Notes under the pieces: generated by a model
Told to the model about the DNA's origin: nothing
The model's database searches: none
What the model saw: the letters and a program-made list of their open reading frames with translations, nothing else
Assembly: GCA_028571455.1 (NCBI GenBank)
Contig: JAPVVG010000124.1
Location: forward strand, 1 to 51,643
From: Desulfobacteraceae bacterium
Lineage (GTDB): Bacteria > Desulfobacterota > Desulfobacteria > Desulfobacterales > ETH-SRB1
Length of the DNA: 51,643 bases
Direction: 5' to 3'
In this document: one piece after another, positions 35,421 through 43,324 of the stretch
How the letters are laid out: every line of letters starts with the position of its first letter
Numbering within the stretch: position 1 is the stretch's first letter
Made by a program: the position numbers and the translations under genes

Positions 35421-37755
35421 ACCCCAGCCTTACTGTAACTTCGGCAAGATTTTTAGTCGCTACCTTCCGCTCCCCCTCAATATCCCTCAACGTCACCCGA
35501 TACTTATCCCACCAATTCTCCACTGAGGCGATAACTTCCTGTCGGTGTGAACTCACATAACTCTCCAAATGCCCCGCAAGTTTTTCATTGAGGATATCGA
35601 GCACTAAATCCCGGCTATCATCATCGGAAAGGGCGTCGCGGGCCTCGTGCAGGCGTTTGATGAATTTTTTCTGAAGTTCCTTGAGCTGCTTTCTGGCTTC
35701 TTTTAACAGGCCGCTTGTTTTTACATAAGGCTGAGTCTCTTTCCCCTGTTCCATGCGCACAATATCCTGCCGTGCCTGTTCCAGTTCATCGAGATAATCA
35801 GGGATCAATCTAACCACAAGCGGATCATCGGCCAGATCAAAGTGATTGCCCTTATTTTCATCCATGGTGGCTTCTATAGTATCTATCCAGCCATCCACCA
35901 ATCCCCCAAAACCTTGGGCGATGAGGGTTTTTAGATCGAACTTGTTTTCATTCCACCATGTGGCAATCACGCCCGCAATCTTGAACCGGTCAAGCAATCC
36001 CACTGGCGTGATGACTGATATAAATGCTTCTAAAAGATCGGTGCGCACCTCCATGAGGTTTTTGGTCTCAGGCAGGTCGATTAACGATTGTTTATGCTTT
36101 TCCCACCATCGATCAAATCTGTTTTTAAGCTTTGTTTCCTTTAGCTGTATCCCTTTTCCGGCCTCAATCCTTTTCTTGATGTCGCCCCGTTCAGTGAGCG
36201 TTGGGTCAAAATCATAGTAGTCTGCATCACGTTCCATAAATATGGTTGAGATCTTCAGGCCGTGGGCATCAAGGAGTTCTTTTTTTGCCTTGACTTCGGC
36301 CTTTGGGATTCCGCCTAACAGGTGAGCGCGGACATCCTGGGGTTCGGGCGGAGGGGCATTATCCGCATAGCGCCGGATGTTCAGGTTCCAGTCGTTGGAC
36401 TTGATCTCATCTCTGGAAACAACGGCTGCATATCCGGGGATATCTTCAAATGCGTCAAAGGCGGATGTAATCTTTTCAATATGTTCCGGCCTTAAATAGT
36501 TCTGGGCCCGGCCTGCATGAAATTCCGCATCTCCATTGATAAAAAGAATTTTATCTTTGCGCTTGTCAGGCTTGGCGTCTTTGGCCCGGCACACCAATAC
36601 ACATGCGGGAATGCCTGTGCCGTAAAAGAGATTGGGTGGAAATCCGATCACCGCATCTAACAGATCATCTTCGATAACGCCTTTGCGAATCTCTTTTTCA
36701 GCGCCGCCTCGAAACAGGACCCCATGGGGCATAACCGTTGCCATCATGCCGTTTGTTCTCAGGACCGCCAGCATGTGCTGCAAAAACATGAGATCCCCTT
36801 TTTTGCCGTTCTCAGGACAGAAACCATATCTGAACCTTTCGGTAAATTTTATTCCATCTTTTGAATAGTTCTGGCTGAAGGGCGGATTGGTGATGACCCG
36901 GTCAAACCGCATCAGCTCGCCGCCGTCCAGATGAAGGGGCGAGGCCAGGACATCATCATTCTGGATATTAGCGCCTGCAATGCCGTGAAGGATCATGTTC
37001 ATCTTGCACATAGACCAGACGCCGCCGTTGTTATCCTGGCCGTAAAGGCTCAGGTTAAAGGGGTTGCCGCCATGCTCTTCCACATACTGTTTGGAATGGA
37101 TCAACATGCCGCCCGAGCCCACACATGGATCATATACGCGCATGCCTTCCTGTGGCTTTAAAATGCGTACCATCAAACGAACAACATCTCTGGGTGTATA
37201 AAATTCCCCGCCTTTTTTGCCTGCAGAATCCGCAAACTGCCCGATGAGATACTCGTAGGCTGCGCCGATCAGATCAGGAAATTCAAAATCTGCATTTCTC
37301 AGGCGATATTTATTGAAATGGTTGATGAGGTCGCGAAGTTTCCGGTCAGGCATTTTCGTTTTCCCGGCTTTTCTGAGAAAATCAATATGCCCGAGCACAC
37401 CCTCAAGGCTCCGGTTGTCACGCTCAAGGGCGCTTAGCGCCTTGTTCAGCTCATTTCCTATGTGGCGGTGCGCATGTTTGATCTTTTCCCACCTTGCCGC
37501 CTTTGGAACAAAAAAGGATTTAGCATACCTGGCTTGATCTTCAGCCCGTTTGGTTGCCTGCTCTTGTGTCCGGCCTTTGGCAAGGTTTGCTTTTATAATT
37601 CTTTCATATTCTTCATCAAATACATCCGAGCACCGTTTAAGAAAGAGCATGCCGAAAATGTATTCCTTGAATTCCGATGCATCCATCTTCCCCCGCAGGA
37701 TATCTGCCGCGGCAAACAGGTGATGTTCAAGCTGGGGGAGTGTGAGCTTTTTCAT
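35407..37755 (-). CDS. hsdM: HsdM, type I adenine-N6 methyltransferase subunit
   Basis: A 782-residue M subunit. An N-terminal helical HsdM_N domain is followed by the methylase core with the SAM motif DPCVGSGGM (near residue 209) and the catalytic NPPF (near 288). An unusually long C-terminal region rich in charged helices (about 480-782) follows, likely coiled coil. Short M subunits have about 500 residues, so this belongs to the long subtype. It starts 7 nt after the radC stop and overlaps hsdS. Confidence 0.93.
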   Translation of the reverse strand: MKKLTLPQLEHHLFAAADILRGKMDASEFKEYIFGMLFLKRCSDVFDEEYERIIKANLAKGRTQEQATKRAEDQARYAKSFFVPKAARWEKIKHAHRHIGNELNKALSALERDNRSLEGVLGHIDFLRKAGKTKMPDRKLRDLINHFNKYRLRNADFEFPDLIGAAYEYLIGQFADSAGKKGGEFYTPRDVVRLMVRILKPQEGMRVYDPCVGSGGMLIHSKQYVEEHGGNPFNLSLYGQDNNGGVWSMCKMNMILHGIAGANIQNDDVLASPLHLDGGELMRFDRVITNPPFSQNYSKDGIKFTERFRYGFCPENGKKGDLMFLQHMLAVLRTNGMMATVMPHGVLFRGGAEKEIRKGVIEDDLLDAVIGFPPNLFYGTGIPACVLVCRAKDAKPDKRKDKILFINGDAEFHAGRAQNYLRPEHIEKITSAFDAFEDIPGYAAVVSRDEIKSNDWNLNIRRYADNAPPPEPQDVRAHLLGGIPKAEVKAKKELLDAHGLKISTIFMERDADYYDFDPTLTERGDIKKRIEAGKGIQLKETKLKNRFDRWWEKHKQSLIDLPETKNLMEVRTDLLEAFISVITPVGLLDRFKIAGVIATWWNENKFDLKTLIAQGFGGLVDGWIDTIEATMDENKGNHFDLADDPLVVRLIPDYLDELEQARQDIVRMEQGKETQPYVKTSGLLKEARKQLKELQKKFIKRLHEARDALSDDDSRDLVLDILNEKLAGHLESYVSSHRQEVIASVENWWDKYRVTLRDIEGERKVATKNLAEVTVRLGYDDV

Positions 37756-37761
37756 ATTGTT

Positions 37762-38484
37762 TTATGCGTCTCCTGCGAAAATTTCAGGGCATTCCTGCCG
37801 CAAACTCACGCAATCGCCCCTGCCGATGATAACATGATCCAGTACAGGGATATCAACGGCCCTGCAAGCAGTTACCAGTGATCTGGTCAATTCAATATCT
37901 TCCTGACTGGCCTCAGCCGGCCCGGTGGGATGGTTATGCGCAAAGATAAGGGCAGATGCCTTTTTCCTCAAGGCTGATTCAACAACTTCACGGGTATAAA
38001 CCGTTGATTCATCAACCGTTCCACGGAACAGAACCTCTTCTGCAATCAGGTGTTTTGATCTGTTGAGGTGGAGGAGCCGGAATTCCTCGCGGGAGAGATT
38101 GGCCATGGACACCTTTAGATATTCAAACAGGTGGTGGGGATTTTTTATAATGTTGATCTTTTTAAGGGGCTGGCGTAGCTGGCGCTTGACGATTTCCATG
38201 GCAGCTAATATCTGTGCTACTTTCGCCTTTCCTATCCCCTTAACACTCAATAAATCCTCCTGTGTTGTCACCATCAACCCATTGAGCCCGCCAAACTTGA
38301 CTATCATCTCTCTGGCGAGAGCTATGGCATTTTTCCCCTTCATTCCGATTCTCAAAAGGATAGCCAGCAGCGCGGCATCACTCAGAGCCTCCGTGCCTTT
38401 CTCCAAAAGCATTTCTCGTGGCCGATCGCCTTCAGGCCAGTTCTTTATGTGCAACTTGTTATCGTCTTTTTTTGCCTTTTTCAC
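37762..38484 (-). CDS. radC: RadC family JAB-domain protein
   Basis: A 240-residue protein with an N-terminal UPF0758 helix-hairpin-helix part (LLSVKGIGKAKVAQI) and a C-terminal JAB/MPN metalloprotease-like domain with HNHPTGPAEASQED. The biochemical role of RadC is unsettled and it is not a proven repair protein. It is often carried on mobile and defence islands. Here it is the first gene of the restriction operon, 7 nt before hsdM, so it may be a module component. Confidence 0.9.
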   Translation of the reverse strand: MKKAKKDDNKLHIKNWPEGDRPREMLLEKGTEALSDAALLAILLRIGMKGKNAIALAREMIVKFGGLNGLMVTTQEDLLSVKGIGKAKVAQILAAMEIVKRQLRQPLKKINIIKNPHHLFEYLKVSMANLSREEFRLLHLNRSKHLIAEEVLFRGTVDESTVYTREVVESALRKKASALIFAHNHPTGPAEASQEDIELTRSLVTACRAVDIPVLDHVIIGRGDCVSLRQECPEIFAGDA

Positions 38485-38550
38485 TTACCACCGGTTTAAC
38501 CTTCCAGAAAGCTTATAGAAAATGACAGAGATTCATGACTGAGTGCTTAA

Positions 38551-38771
38551 GGGACAAACCTCCGTTTATAAGTTTATATCGTCAAGAAGTAACTATTGGT
38601 TTTTCTTTGTGATTTTTTCACCCATTATTTTTTACTGCCCAATATTAAATGCTAAGAAATAAATCGGTGATATTTGATATTAACAGGTCGTTTTTTGATT
38701 GTTATAATATGTTGATATTACATTGTTTTTAATGAAAAGGCAAGAATTATATAATCCTAAGCGAGATAGGG
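38551..38771 (+). repeat. Island repeat, copy 1 (about 221 bp, with promoter)
   Basis: Imperfect direct repeat of 41751-41971 (close to nine tenths identical by eye). It contains TTAACA (38680-38685), 17 bp, TATAAT (38703-38708), a near-consensus rightward promoter. An ATG at 38732 opens a 20-codon frame (MKRQELYNPKRDRE...). The frame then diverges between copies, so the repeat looks like the promoter and 5' end of a lost gene. The rest of 38485-38874 shows no gene. Confidence 0.85.
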
Positions 38772-38874
38772 AAAGCGAGTCTTCAGGTAGTTGAGCGGCC
38801 GGCTGATATCCTTGCCGGAGAATGCAGTATCAAACTCCTTTTAAGATTGAAATTCTCGCCGATCGTGTGTCCCT

Positions 38875-39894
38875 TTATATTTGAAGGTCGTCAGAGTATG
38901 CATATGAAATAATCTGACCATCGTAGGTCTCTTTGTACCCTTTTTCATTATGAGAAAAGTCTTTGATGCTCTTCGCACCAAAATTTTTAAAATACTCTTT
39001 AACCTCAATTAACGTTTTTATTTCAGAATTTGAAAAAACCGACAAGACTGAATCTTTATCGGCATAAAACATTTCGCCAACGTATTCCCCAAAATTAACC
39101 TCATCAACGCTAATTGCTTTTTCTTCATTTTCCAGAGTTGCAAAATAGTATCTATATTTATCAGGCACAGGGCCAAACTTAAGATGAACATACCGAACAC
39201 CGGTGATCGAAGAAGCATAATTCTTATAATGTTTAAAATCAGCATAAAACAAGAGTTTGCAAAGCTTTGTTTTTAAGACGCCACCTACGCAAAAGAAAAT
39301 AATGGCCTGGAAAAGCCTGTTAAGGTTCAGCTCTTTAAAACCACTTAAAATGTCTGGGCTATATTTGCCAAAATGCTCTGAATAAATAAAAGGGAATGAA
39401 TGTGTTTCTTCTACAGCATTTTCTAACAATCCAATAAGTTTTTTTCTTTTCTCTTCAGCTAAAAAATCGCCTTGCAGTTCAATAAGGCTGAGAAGATTGC
39501 GCGGATCTTTTATCATCTCTAAAATTGTATTATGAGTGCTATCCTGAAGAGCACCATTCTCATAACGACTTAAGGTTGCATCTCCCCAGCCTAAGAGTTT
39601 GCAGAATTCCTTTTGGGTTAATCCATGTCTCTGCCTTAGTTCCCGAATCTCTTTAGGTTGCATCATCCCATGACGGCGACGATATTCTTTGTATGCCAGA
39701 GCCAAAGGATCATGTTTTGATTTAGGGTCATCAAATTCAGCGCCACATTCCAAGCACTTATAGTATTCCACAGGAACATTTATACCTTCACCCTTAACAA
39801 TAATGTCTTCGGTAGTTTTAATATGTTGAAGCTCAGTCTTTTTTTCGCAGTTCGGACAAATATTCTTCATGTTTTTCACCTTTTCTATTTGCAT
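38875..39894 (-). CDS. MqsA-type zinc/HTH antitoxin fused to a Panacea domain
   Basis: A 339-residue three-part protein. The N-terminal zinc finger has CPNCEKK and CLECGAEF (CxxC pairs). A Cro/C1-type HTH follows (about residues 83-115, LTQKEFCKLLGWGDATLSRY). A C-terminal Panacea/DUF4065 domain occupies about 190-335 (KLCKLLFYADFKHYKNYASS, then GVRYVHLKFGPVPDKY). Panacea normally neutralises the toxin and the HTH represses the operon. The ATG overlaps the toxin stop (TAATG). An internal Met9 start is also possible. Confidence 0.87.
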   Translation of the reverse strand: MQIEKVKNMKNICPNCEKKTELQHIKTTEDIIVKGEGINVPVEYYKCLECGAEFDDPKSKHDPLALAYKEYRRRHGMMQPKEIRELRQRHGLTQKEFCKLLGWGDATLSRYENGALQDSTHNTILEMIKDPRNLLSLIELQGDFLAEEKRKKLIGLLENAVEETHSFPFIYSEHFGKYSPDILSGFKELNLNRLFQAIIFFCVGGVLKTKLCKLLFYADFKHYKNYASSITGVRYVHLKFGPVPDKYRYYFATLENEEKAISVDEVNFGEYVGEMFYADKDSVLSVFSNSEIKTLIEVKEYFKNFGAKSIKDFSHNEKGYKETYDGQIISYAYSDDLQI

Positions 39895-40259
39895 TATTTA
39901 TATGGGTAACCAAGGGGGTGCTCAGCAGCATGAAATGAGATGCACTTTGCGAACTTATCAGACCCAACTTGTGTAATTTTCAGCTTAATATAAACCTCAC
40001 TGCTTGCAATCTCCTTACCAAATACCCACATATAACCCGGCCTATCCTTGTCTGGCTGAGGACCCTTGCAATAATCCGTCACTGATAGTCCTAGTATTTC
40101 GACTTTACAAGCCTCCTTTGTTAATCCTAAATCAACTAGTGATTTCTGATGTTCAAGGCGGTTTACTACATACAGGCCCCCTTCTTGAACTAACTGTTTA
40201 AATTCTTTAAGAAAAAGTGCGATTTTCAATTGGGATAGATCAACCAAACAACATAACAC
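39894..40259 (-). CDS. MqsR-like toxin (RelE fold)
   Basis: A protein of about 117-121 residues. The core KSLVDLGLTKEACKVEILGL, then VTDYCKGPQPDKDRPG and EVYIKLKI, follows the pattern of MqsR (LGL ... IIGLSESDFYKS ... VYLKI). MqsR is a GCU-specific mRNA interferase. The GTG at 40259 touches the AGGAGG itself, so a TTG at 40247, 11 nt from AGGAGG, may be the true start. The toxin precedes the antitoxin, as in mqsRA. A 122-bp MITE lies in the leader just upstream. Confidence 0.75.
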   Translation of the reverse strand: MLCCLVDLSQLKIALFLKEFKQLVQEGGLYVVNRLEHQKSLVDLGLTKEACKVEILGLSVTDYCKGPQPDKDRPGYMWVFGKEIASSEVYIKLKITQVGSDKFAKCISFHAAEHPLGYPYK

Positions 40260-40273
40260 CTCCTATCTATGTT

Positions 40274-40395
40274 GTAACTTCTCAATAAGTTCTGGTATGG
40301 GCGTTTCAATCTGCTGATTGTAGGGGCCGATGCCCTTATCGGCCCGTTTGGGAAACGGGTGTTACATAATTTTGCAGAGGTTATTGAGAAGTTAC
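40274..40395. mobile_element. 122-bp MITE-like element in the toxin-antitoxin leader
   Basis: Perfect 15-bp terminal inverted repeats (GTAACTTCTCAATAA at 40274-40288, complement at 40381-40395) enclose two hairpins (GGCCGAT/ATCGGCC at 40325-40344 and CCCGTTT/AAACGGG at 40343-40359). There is no coding capacity. No clear target-site duplication is visible. It lies between the promoter at 40480-40507 and the toxin gene. Confidence 0.8.
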
Positions 40396-40479
40396 CCAAA
40401 GTTCTTTTAATGCATTGATATTTTTGGTGTTGATTTATTCGTGATTTTGGACTCTCAAGTATAAAGACATTTTAAAAAA

Positions 40480-40527
40480 TTTATACATCATATGATAAAT
40501 TTGTCAAGAAAAATTATCATATGATAA
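40480..40527 (-). promoter_or_regulatory. Promoter and twin operators of the MqsR-like/Panacea operon
   Basis: On the leftward strand TTGACA (40507-40502), 16 bp and TATAAA (40485-40480) form a strong sigma-70 promoter. ATCATATGAT (40487-40496) lies in the spacer and TTATCATATGATAA (40514-40527) just upstream of the -35. Both share the same palindromic core, as expected for autorepression by the HTH antitoxin. Confidence 0.7.
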
Positions 40528-40601
40528 AAATATCGTGGTGTTTGAAGGACTTTTCTGAGGATCAAATGAAATTTTAAAAAGGGTCAGCTTACGCAGCTTA
40601 C

Positions 40602-40672
40602 GGGACGCTCATCAGTTTATAAGTTTATATCGTCAAGAAGTAAATATTGATTTTCTTATTCGATTTTTTCAC
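40602..40672 (+). repeat. Island repeat, copy 3 (first ~70 bp only)
   Basis: It matches the first 70 bp of copies 1 and 2, from GGGACGCTC to GATTTTTTCACC, then diverges. It lacks the promoter part. It sits between the toxin-antitoxin operator and the DUF1016 pseudogene. Confidence 0.75.
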
Positions 40673-40764
40673 CACCAATAGCCGTAGAGTTCAGTATTTG
40701 TCTAATTTGTCGAGGATTTTTTTGTTTACCCCTGACATCATTTGGATTTCTGATTGAAGATCGT

Positions 40765-41461
40765 TCATTCCACATCATCTACGGCAAGACGGAACTGGCT
40801 GCCGACAAACGCAAATAACCCGCCCATAGCGCGAAGAAAATTCTCAATTCGTGCGATGAGGGCACGCTCCAGCTCGCGTTCGGAATGCTCTTCGCCCATT
40901 TCAAGAAAGTCGAAGGTATATTCATCTTTCACAGCAAGCTTCGCCTGTGCACGCTGGCCGGGTGTCAGCGTCTTGTCGAAATTGGTCTGGCCGAGTAAGG
41001 TCTTTTCGTAGCTCTGGTTTTCGATCTGGTGAACCAATACATTTTTCGACCAGCCGAATTTACGGGTCATGCGGATGTAGAACTCGCGTTCCAGAGGGTC
41101 TTTGCAGCGCTGGAGGATGATCAGGTTATGGGTCCAGCCGATTTGTGCAACCAGGGGTTGCACTTTTGGCAGGTCGCAGTATGCGAGGTAAAATTCCCGC
41201 ATGTAGAATACATTTCTGCGGGAATAGCCACTGACGCCGGGAAACTCCTGTCGCAGGTCTGCGGCAAGCTGCTCGGCGATAGCAGCGCCATGGTCGGCGT
41301 TGGTCTCGCACGGCAATCAGTTTTCCAATATCCCAGTAGAGCGCGATCAGTTCCTTGTTGACTGCTTTGAGGGCTTCGTACTGGGCTGAACGGACGCGCT
41401 TCTTTACTTCTGCCAGAAGCGCGGCGTAATCGGCAGGCAATTGCTTCGATAGTTTAGTCAT
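40765..41461 (-). pseudogene. Frameshifted, truncated DUF1016 (YhcG-type PD-(D/E)xK) nuclease gene
   Basis: The N-terminal part (MTKLSKQLPADYAALLAEVK, then ALYWDIGKLIAVR) is in one frame from 41461. After about 41312 the family sequence (AIAEQLAADLRQEFPGVSGY, then SRRNVFYMREFYLAYCDL) continues in another frame to 40765. The protein also stops at FVGSQFRLAVDDVE, where intact members go on into the catalytic PD-(D/E)xK core, so the active site is lost. The end overlaps a 25-codon frame (ATGA) of no recognised family. DUF1016 proteins commonly accompany type I restriction genes. Confidence 0.8.
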
Positions 41462-41736
41462 ACCCCTAACTCCTCAAAATTTCCGGCAATCTGCTCCGCC
41501 AGTTCCACTCCTTCCGCATTCAATTCATTAATCTCGACGTGTATCGCGCGCATGGTTTCCTCGAAATCAAAGTCCTCATCCACCTCTTCCGGCGCCACAC
41601 CCACATAGCGGCCCGGGGTAAGGCTCCAGTCGTTCTTTTCGATTTCATTGATGCCGACCAGCTTGACGAGTCCCTCAACATCGCACAGTTCCGCATCCGG
41701 GAAGCGTTCCTGAAGCCAGTGAGCCTGTGTGAATCT
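41458..41736 (-). pseudogene. C-terminal fragment of a second HsdM
   Basis: About 90 residues read leftward (AHWLQERFPDAELCDVEGLV, then GINEIEKNDWSLTPGRYVGV, ending in FEELGV). They are the typical C-terminus of another subtype of type I methyltransferase subunit, not the intact HsdM of this window. The stop overlaps the ATG of the DUF1016 gene (ATGA), so these were once one operon. The 5' part is cut off close to the island repeat starting at 41751. Confidence 0.85.
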
Positions 41737-41750
41737 ATGTGTAAATCTAT

Positions 41751-41971
41751 GGGACGCTCCTCAGTTTATAAGTTTATATCGTCGAGAAGTAAATATTGAT
41801 TTTCTTTTGCGATTTTTTCACCCATTATTTTTTTACTGCCCAATATTAAATGTTAAGAAATAAATTAGTGATATTTGATATTAACAGGTCGTTTTTTAAT
41901 TGTTATAATATCTTAATATTACACTATTTTTAATGCAAAGGCAAGAATTATATAATCCTAAGCGAGATAGG
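41751..41971 (+). repeat. Island repeat, copy 2 (about 221 bp, with promoter)
   Basis: Direct repeat of 38551-38771. The promoter elements are conserved exactly in spacing: TTAACA (41881-41886), 17 bp, TATAAT (41904-41909). An ATG at 41933 opens a frame (MQRQELYNPKRDRGKRKYW...) that runs on to 42355 but overlaps the opposite-strand antitoxin gene, so its later part is probably not coding. Confidence 0.85.
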
Positions 41972-42144
41972 GGGAAGCGGAAATATTGGAGCTACAAATG
42001 TGGGAGAAAAAGCGAGCTGAATGTACGTCTTTTCATTGTGCCAAATGGTCTTATCGATTCAGACGTATCTTATTCGGCCAATAGCCACTTCCAGAGAACT
42101 CATAGGGGGATAATCCTATACCCGTCCAGGTCAGGTGACATGTT

Positions 42145-42363
42145 CTACCTTTCTCTTCCTTCTCGAATAATATCCACAATTTCTTGCGTTGTAATATTTG
42201 CCTTAATTGATGGCACATATAGAGGGGAAGAAACGACCTTTTCAGGAATTAAGGCAAAAGTTCGCCCATCTTTTCTTCGGATTAAAACTTTTCCTGTGCT
42301 TTCAGCCTGTTCAAGGACTACGGCGAATTTTTGTCGGGCTTCCGAATATGTATAAACTTGCAT
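42145..42363 (-). CDS. Phd/YefM-type antitoxin
   Basis: A 72-residue antitoxin starting at ATG 42363 (GGAGGT 5 nt upstream). It begins MQVYTYSEARQKFAVVLEQA and continues VLIRRKDGRTFALIPE, the Phd/YefM fold with a C-terminal toxin-binding tail. The partner PIN gene, upstream on the same strand, is truncated, so the antitoxin may be orphaned. Confidence 0.8.
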   Translation of the reverse strand: MQVYTYSEARQKFAVVLEQAESTGKVLIRRKDGRTFALIPEKVVSSPLYVPSIKANITTQEIVDIIREGRER

Positions 42364-42364
42364 T

Positions 42365-42580
42365 TTAGACCTCCACGATTTCGACTTTGAGTTCTTGGGC
42401 AACTGCTTTTAGCTTTTTATCCAACGTCAAGAGCGGCGCTTTATGCCTGATCGCACATTCCAAAACATAGGCATCGTATGCATAGATGTTGGTTTGTTTC
42501 GATATTTTTAAAACATTAACAAAGTCCGGTTTTACATATCGAAGCGGAATATTATCGAAACTGGAGTGATTTGTTAGCCA
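42365..42580 (-). pseudogene. C-terminal half of a PIN-domain (VapC-like) toxin
   Basis: An open frame of about 70 residues ending in KAVAQELKVEIVEV. The segment NIYAYDAYVLECAIRHKAPL, then LTLDKKL, is the C-terminal PIN-domain signature with its acidic YDAY site. There is no start codon, and the N-terminal catalytic Asp is absent. The upstream DNA is the end of another gene in a different frame. The stop lies 1-2 nt before the antitoxin ATG. It is probably non-functional. Confidence 0.65.
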
Positions 42581-42959
42581 TTTTTTTCTTTTTCCCTTCG
42601 AGAAAATTATGAAGTTTACGACACGTCGAATCGTATGATGTCACCTCGGACTCTGAATCCAAATGCCGGCAATATGGCCCTCCAGCAGGCCCAACAGATT
42701 TTCGGACATTCTCCGAAGGGAAAATTTTCTCGTATTCATTATTCATGCTCACATCCCTGATGATTTCACCTCCGAGCAACCAGAGATTGTTCATGTGCCT
42801 TTTTATTGTTTTAATAGATAATCCCTCGGCAATCAAGCTTTCAATAAATGGCCTCATGACCTGCAAAATCCCTTGTCCGTATGGCACATCTTCCTCTATT
42901 CCCATCCATCGTATAGGCCATTCGGGGAAATCTGAATATATGTCTTCTGGTGTCTTCAT
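42552..42959 (-). CDS. Hypothetical protein, possible helical DNA-binding type
   Basis: About 135 residues from ATG 42959 (MKTPEDIYSDFPEWPIRWMG, then SIKTIKRHMNNLWLLGGEII). It is strongly helical, and the middle resembles a SAM-like/core-binding helical domain of recombinases, but no catalytic domain follows. The C-terminal end (EGKKKKMANKSLQFR) overlaps the PIN fragment, so it may be shifted or truncated there. A near-perfect promoter lies 200 bp upstream. No function is assigned. Confidence 0.55.
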   Translation of the reverse strand: MKTPEDIYSDFPEWPIRWMGIEEDVPYGQGILQVMRPFIESLIAEGLSIKTIKRHMNNLWLLGGEIIRDVSMNNEYEKIFPSENVRKSVGPAGGPYCRHLDSESEVTSYDSTCRKLHNFLEGKKKKMANKSLQFR

Positions 42960-43157
42960 TATTATTTGAGGCCGGCCGGGGTAAGCTGACGCCAACATGC
43001 GGCGCGACCAACTTTGAAATACTTTCGAGCTTTATGCGGGTTATGCCCTGCCGTTTGTTAAGGCCGTGCTAAATTTGCTCTTTCGCTGCATCATGCCGAC
43101 GATTATCAATTTGATTGCTTTTCAAAAACGATTATTACTTTATTTTTTCTTTCGATT

Positions 43158-43186
43158 ATAGTATATTTTATTGAAATTGCTGTCAA
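43158..43186 (-). promoter_or_regulatory. Strong leftward sigma-70 promoter
   Basis: TTGACA (43186-43181), 17 bp and TACTAT (43163-43158) on the leftward strand. It drives transcription into the island. Its first gene is the hypothetical protein at 42552-42959, about 200 nt downstream. Confidence 0.6.
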
Positions 43187-43198
43187 TATCAATGTAAT

Positions 43199-43248
43199 GA
43201 CAGGATAAAGAAACTATTATGTTCCGCTTCAGGCGGATTTATCCTGTC
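43199..43248. repeat. Nested hairpin at the right island edge
   Basis: Outer arms GACAGGATAAA (43199-43209) and TTTATCCTGTC (43238-43248) enclose an inner TCCGC/GCGGA hairpin. It lies between the leftward promoter and oleD. It may be a dispersed repeat or mark the island border. The rest of 42960-43324 shows no gene. Confidence 0.65.
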
Positions 43249-43324
43249 CAAAATTAGCCGAACTATTACCAATTAATCGAAAATTTTCATAAGGGTAATG
43301 GGTATCTCTCCTTCAGGAAAATAT

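Larger units (their letters stand above)
20605..43250. other. Defence-type genomic island between oleC and oleD
   Basis: All genes from about 20.7 to 43.1 kb are restriction, nuclease, NTPase or toxin-antitoxin genes and are read leftward, whereas oleABC and oleD on either side are read rightward. Truncated genes, repeats and a MITE cluster at the right edge. No integrase or tRNA attachment site was found, so the exact borders and the mode of entry are unknown. The coordinates are approximate. Confidence 0.7.

Noticed and set aside
41933-42355. A 140-codon rightward frame from the ATG in repeat copy 2
   Set aside because: Only the first ~13 codons are shared with copy 1. The rest overlaps the Phd antitoxin on the other strand and looks non-coding.
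20605-43250. Search for a tRNA gene or integrase at the island borders
   Set aside because: No cloverleaf or T-loop sequence and no tyrosine or serine recombinase gene was seen at either end.
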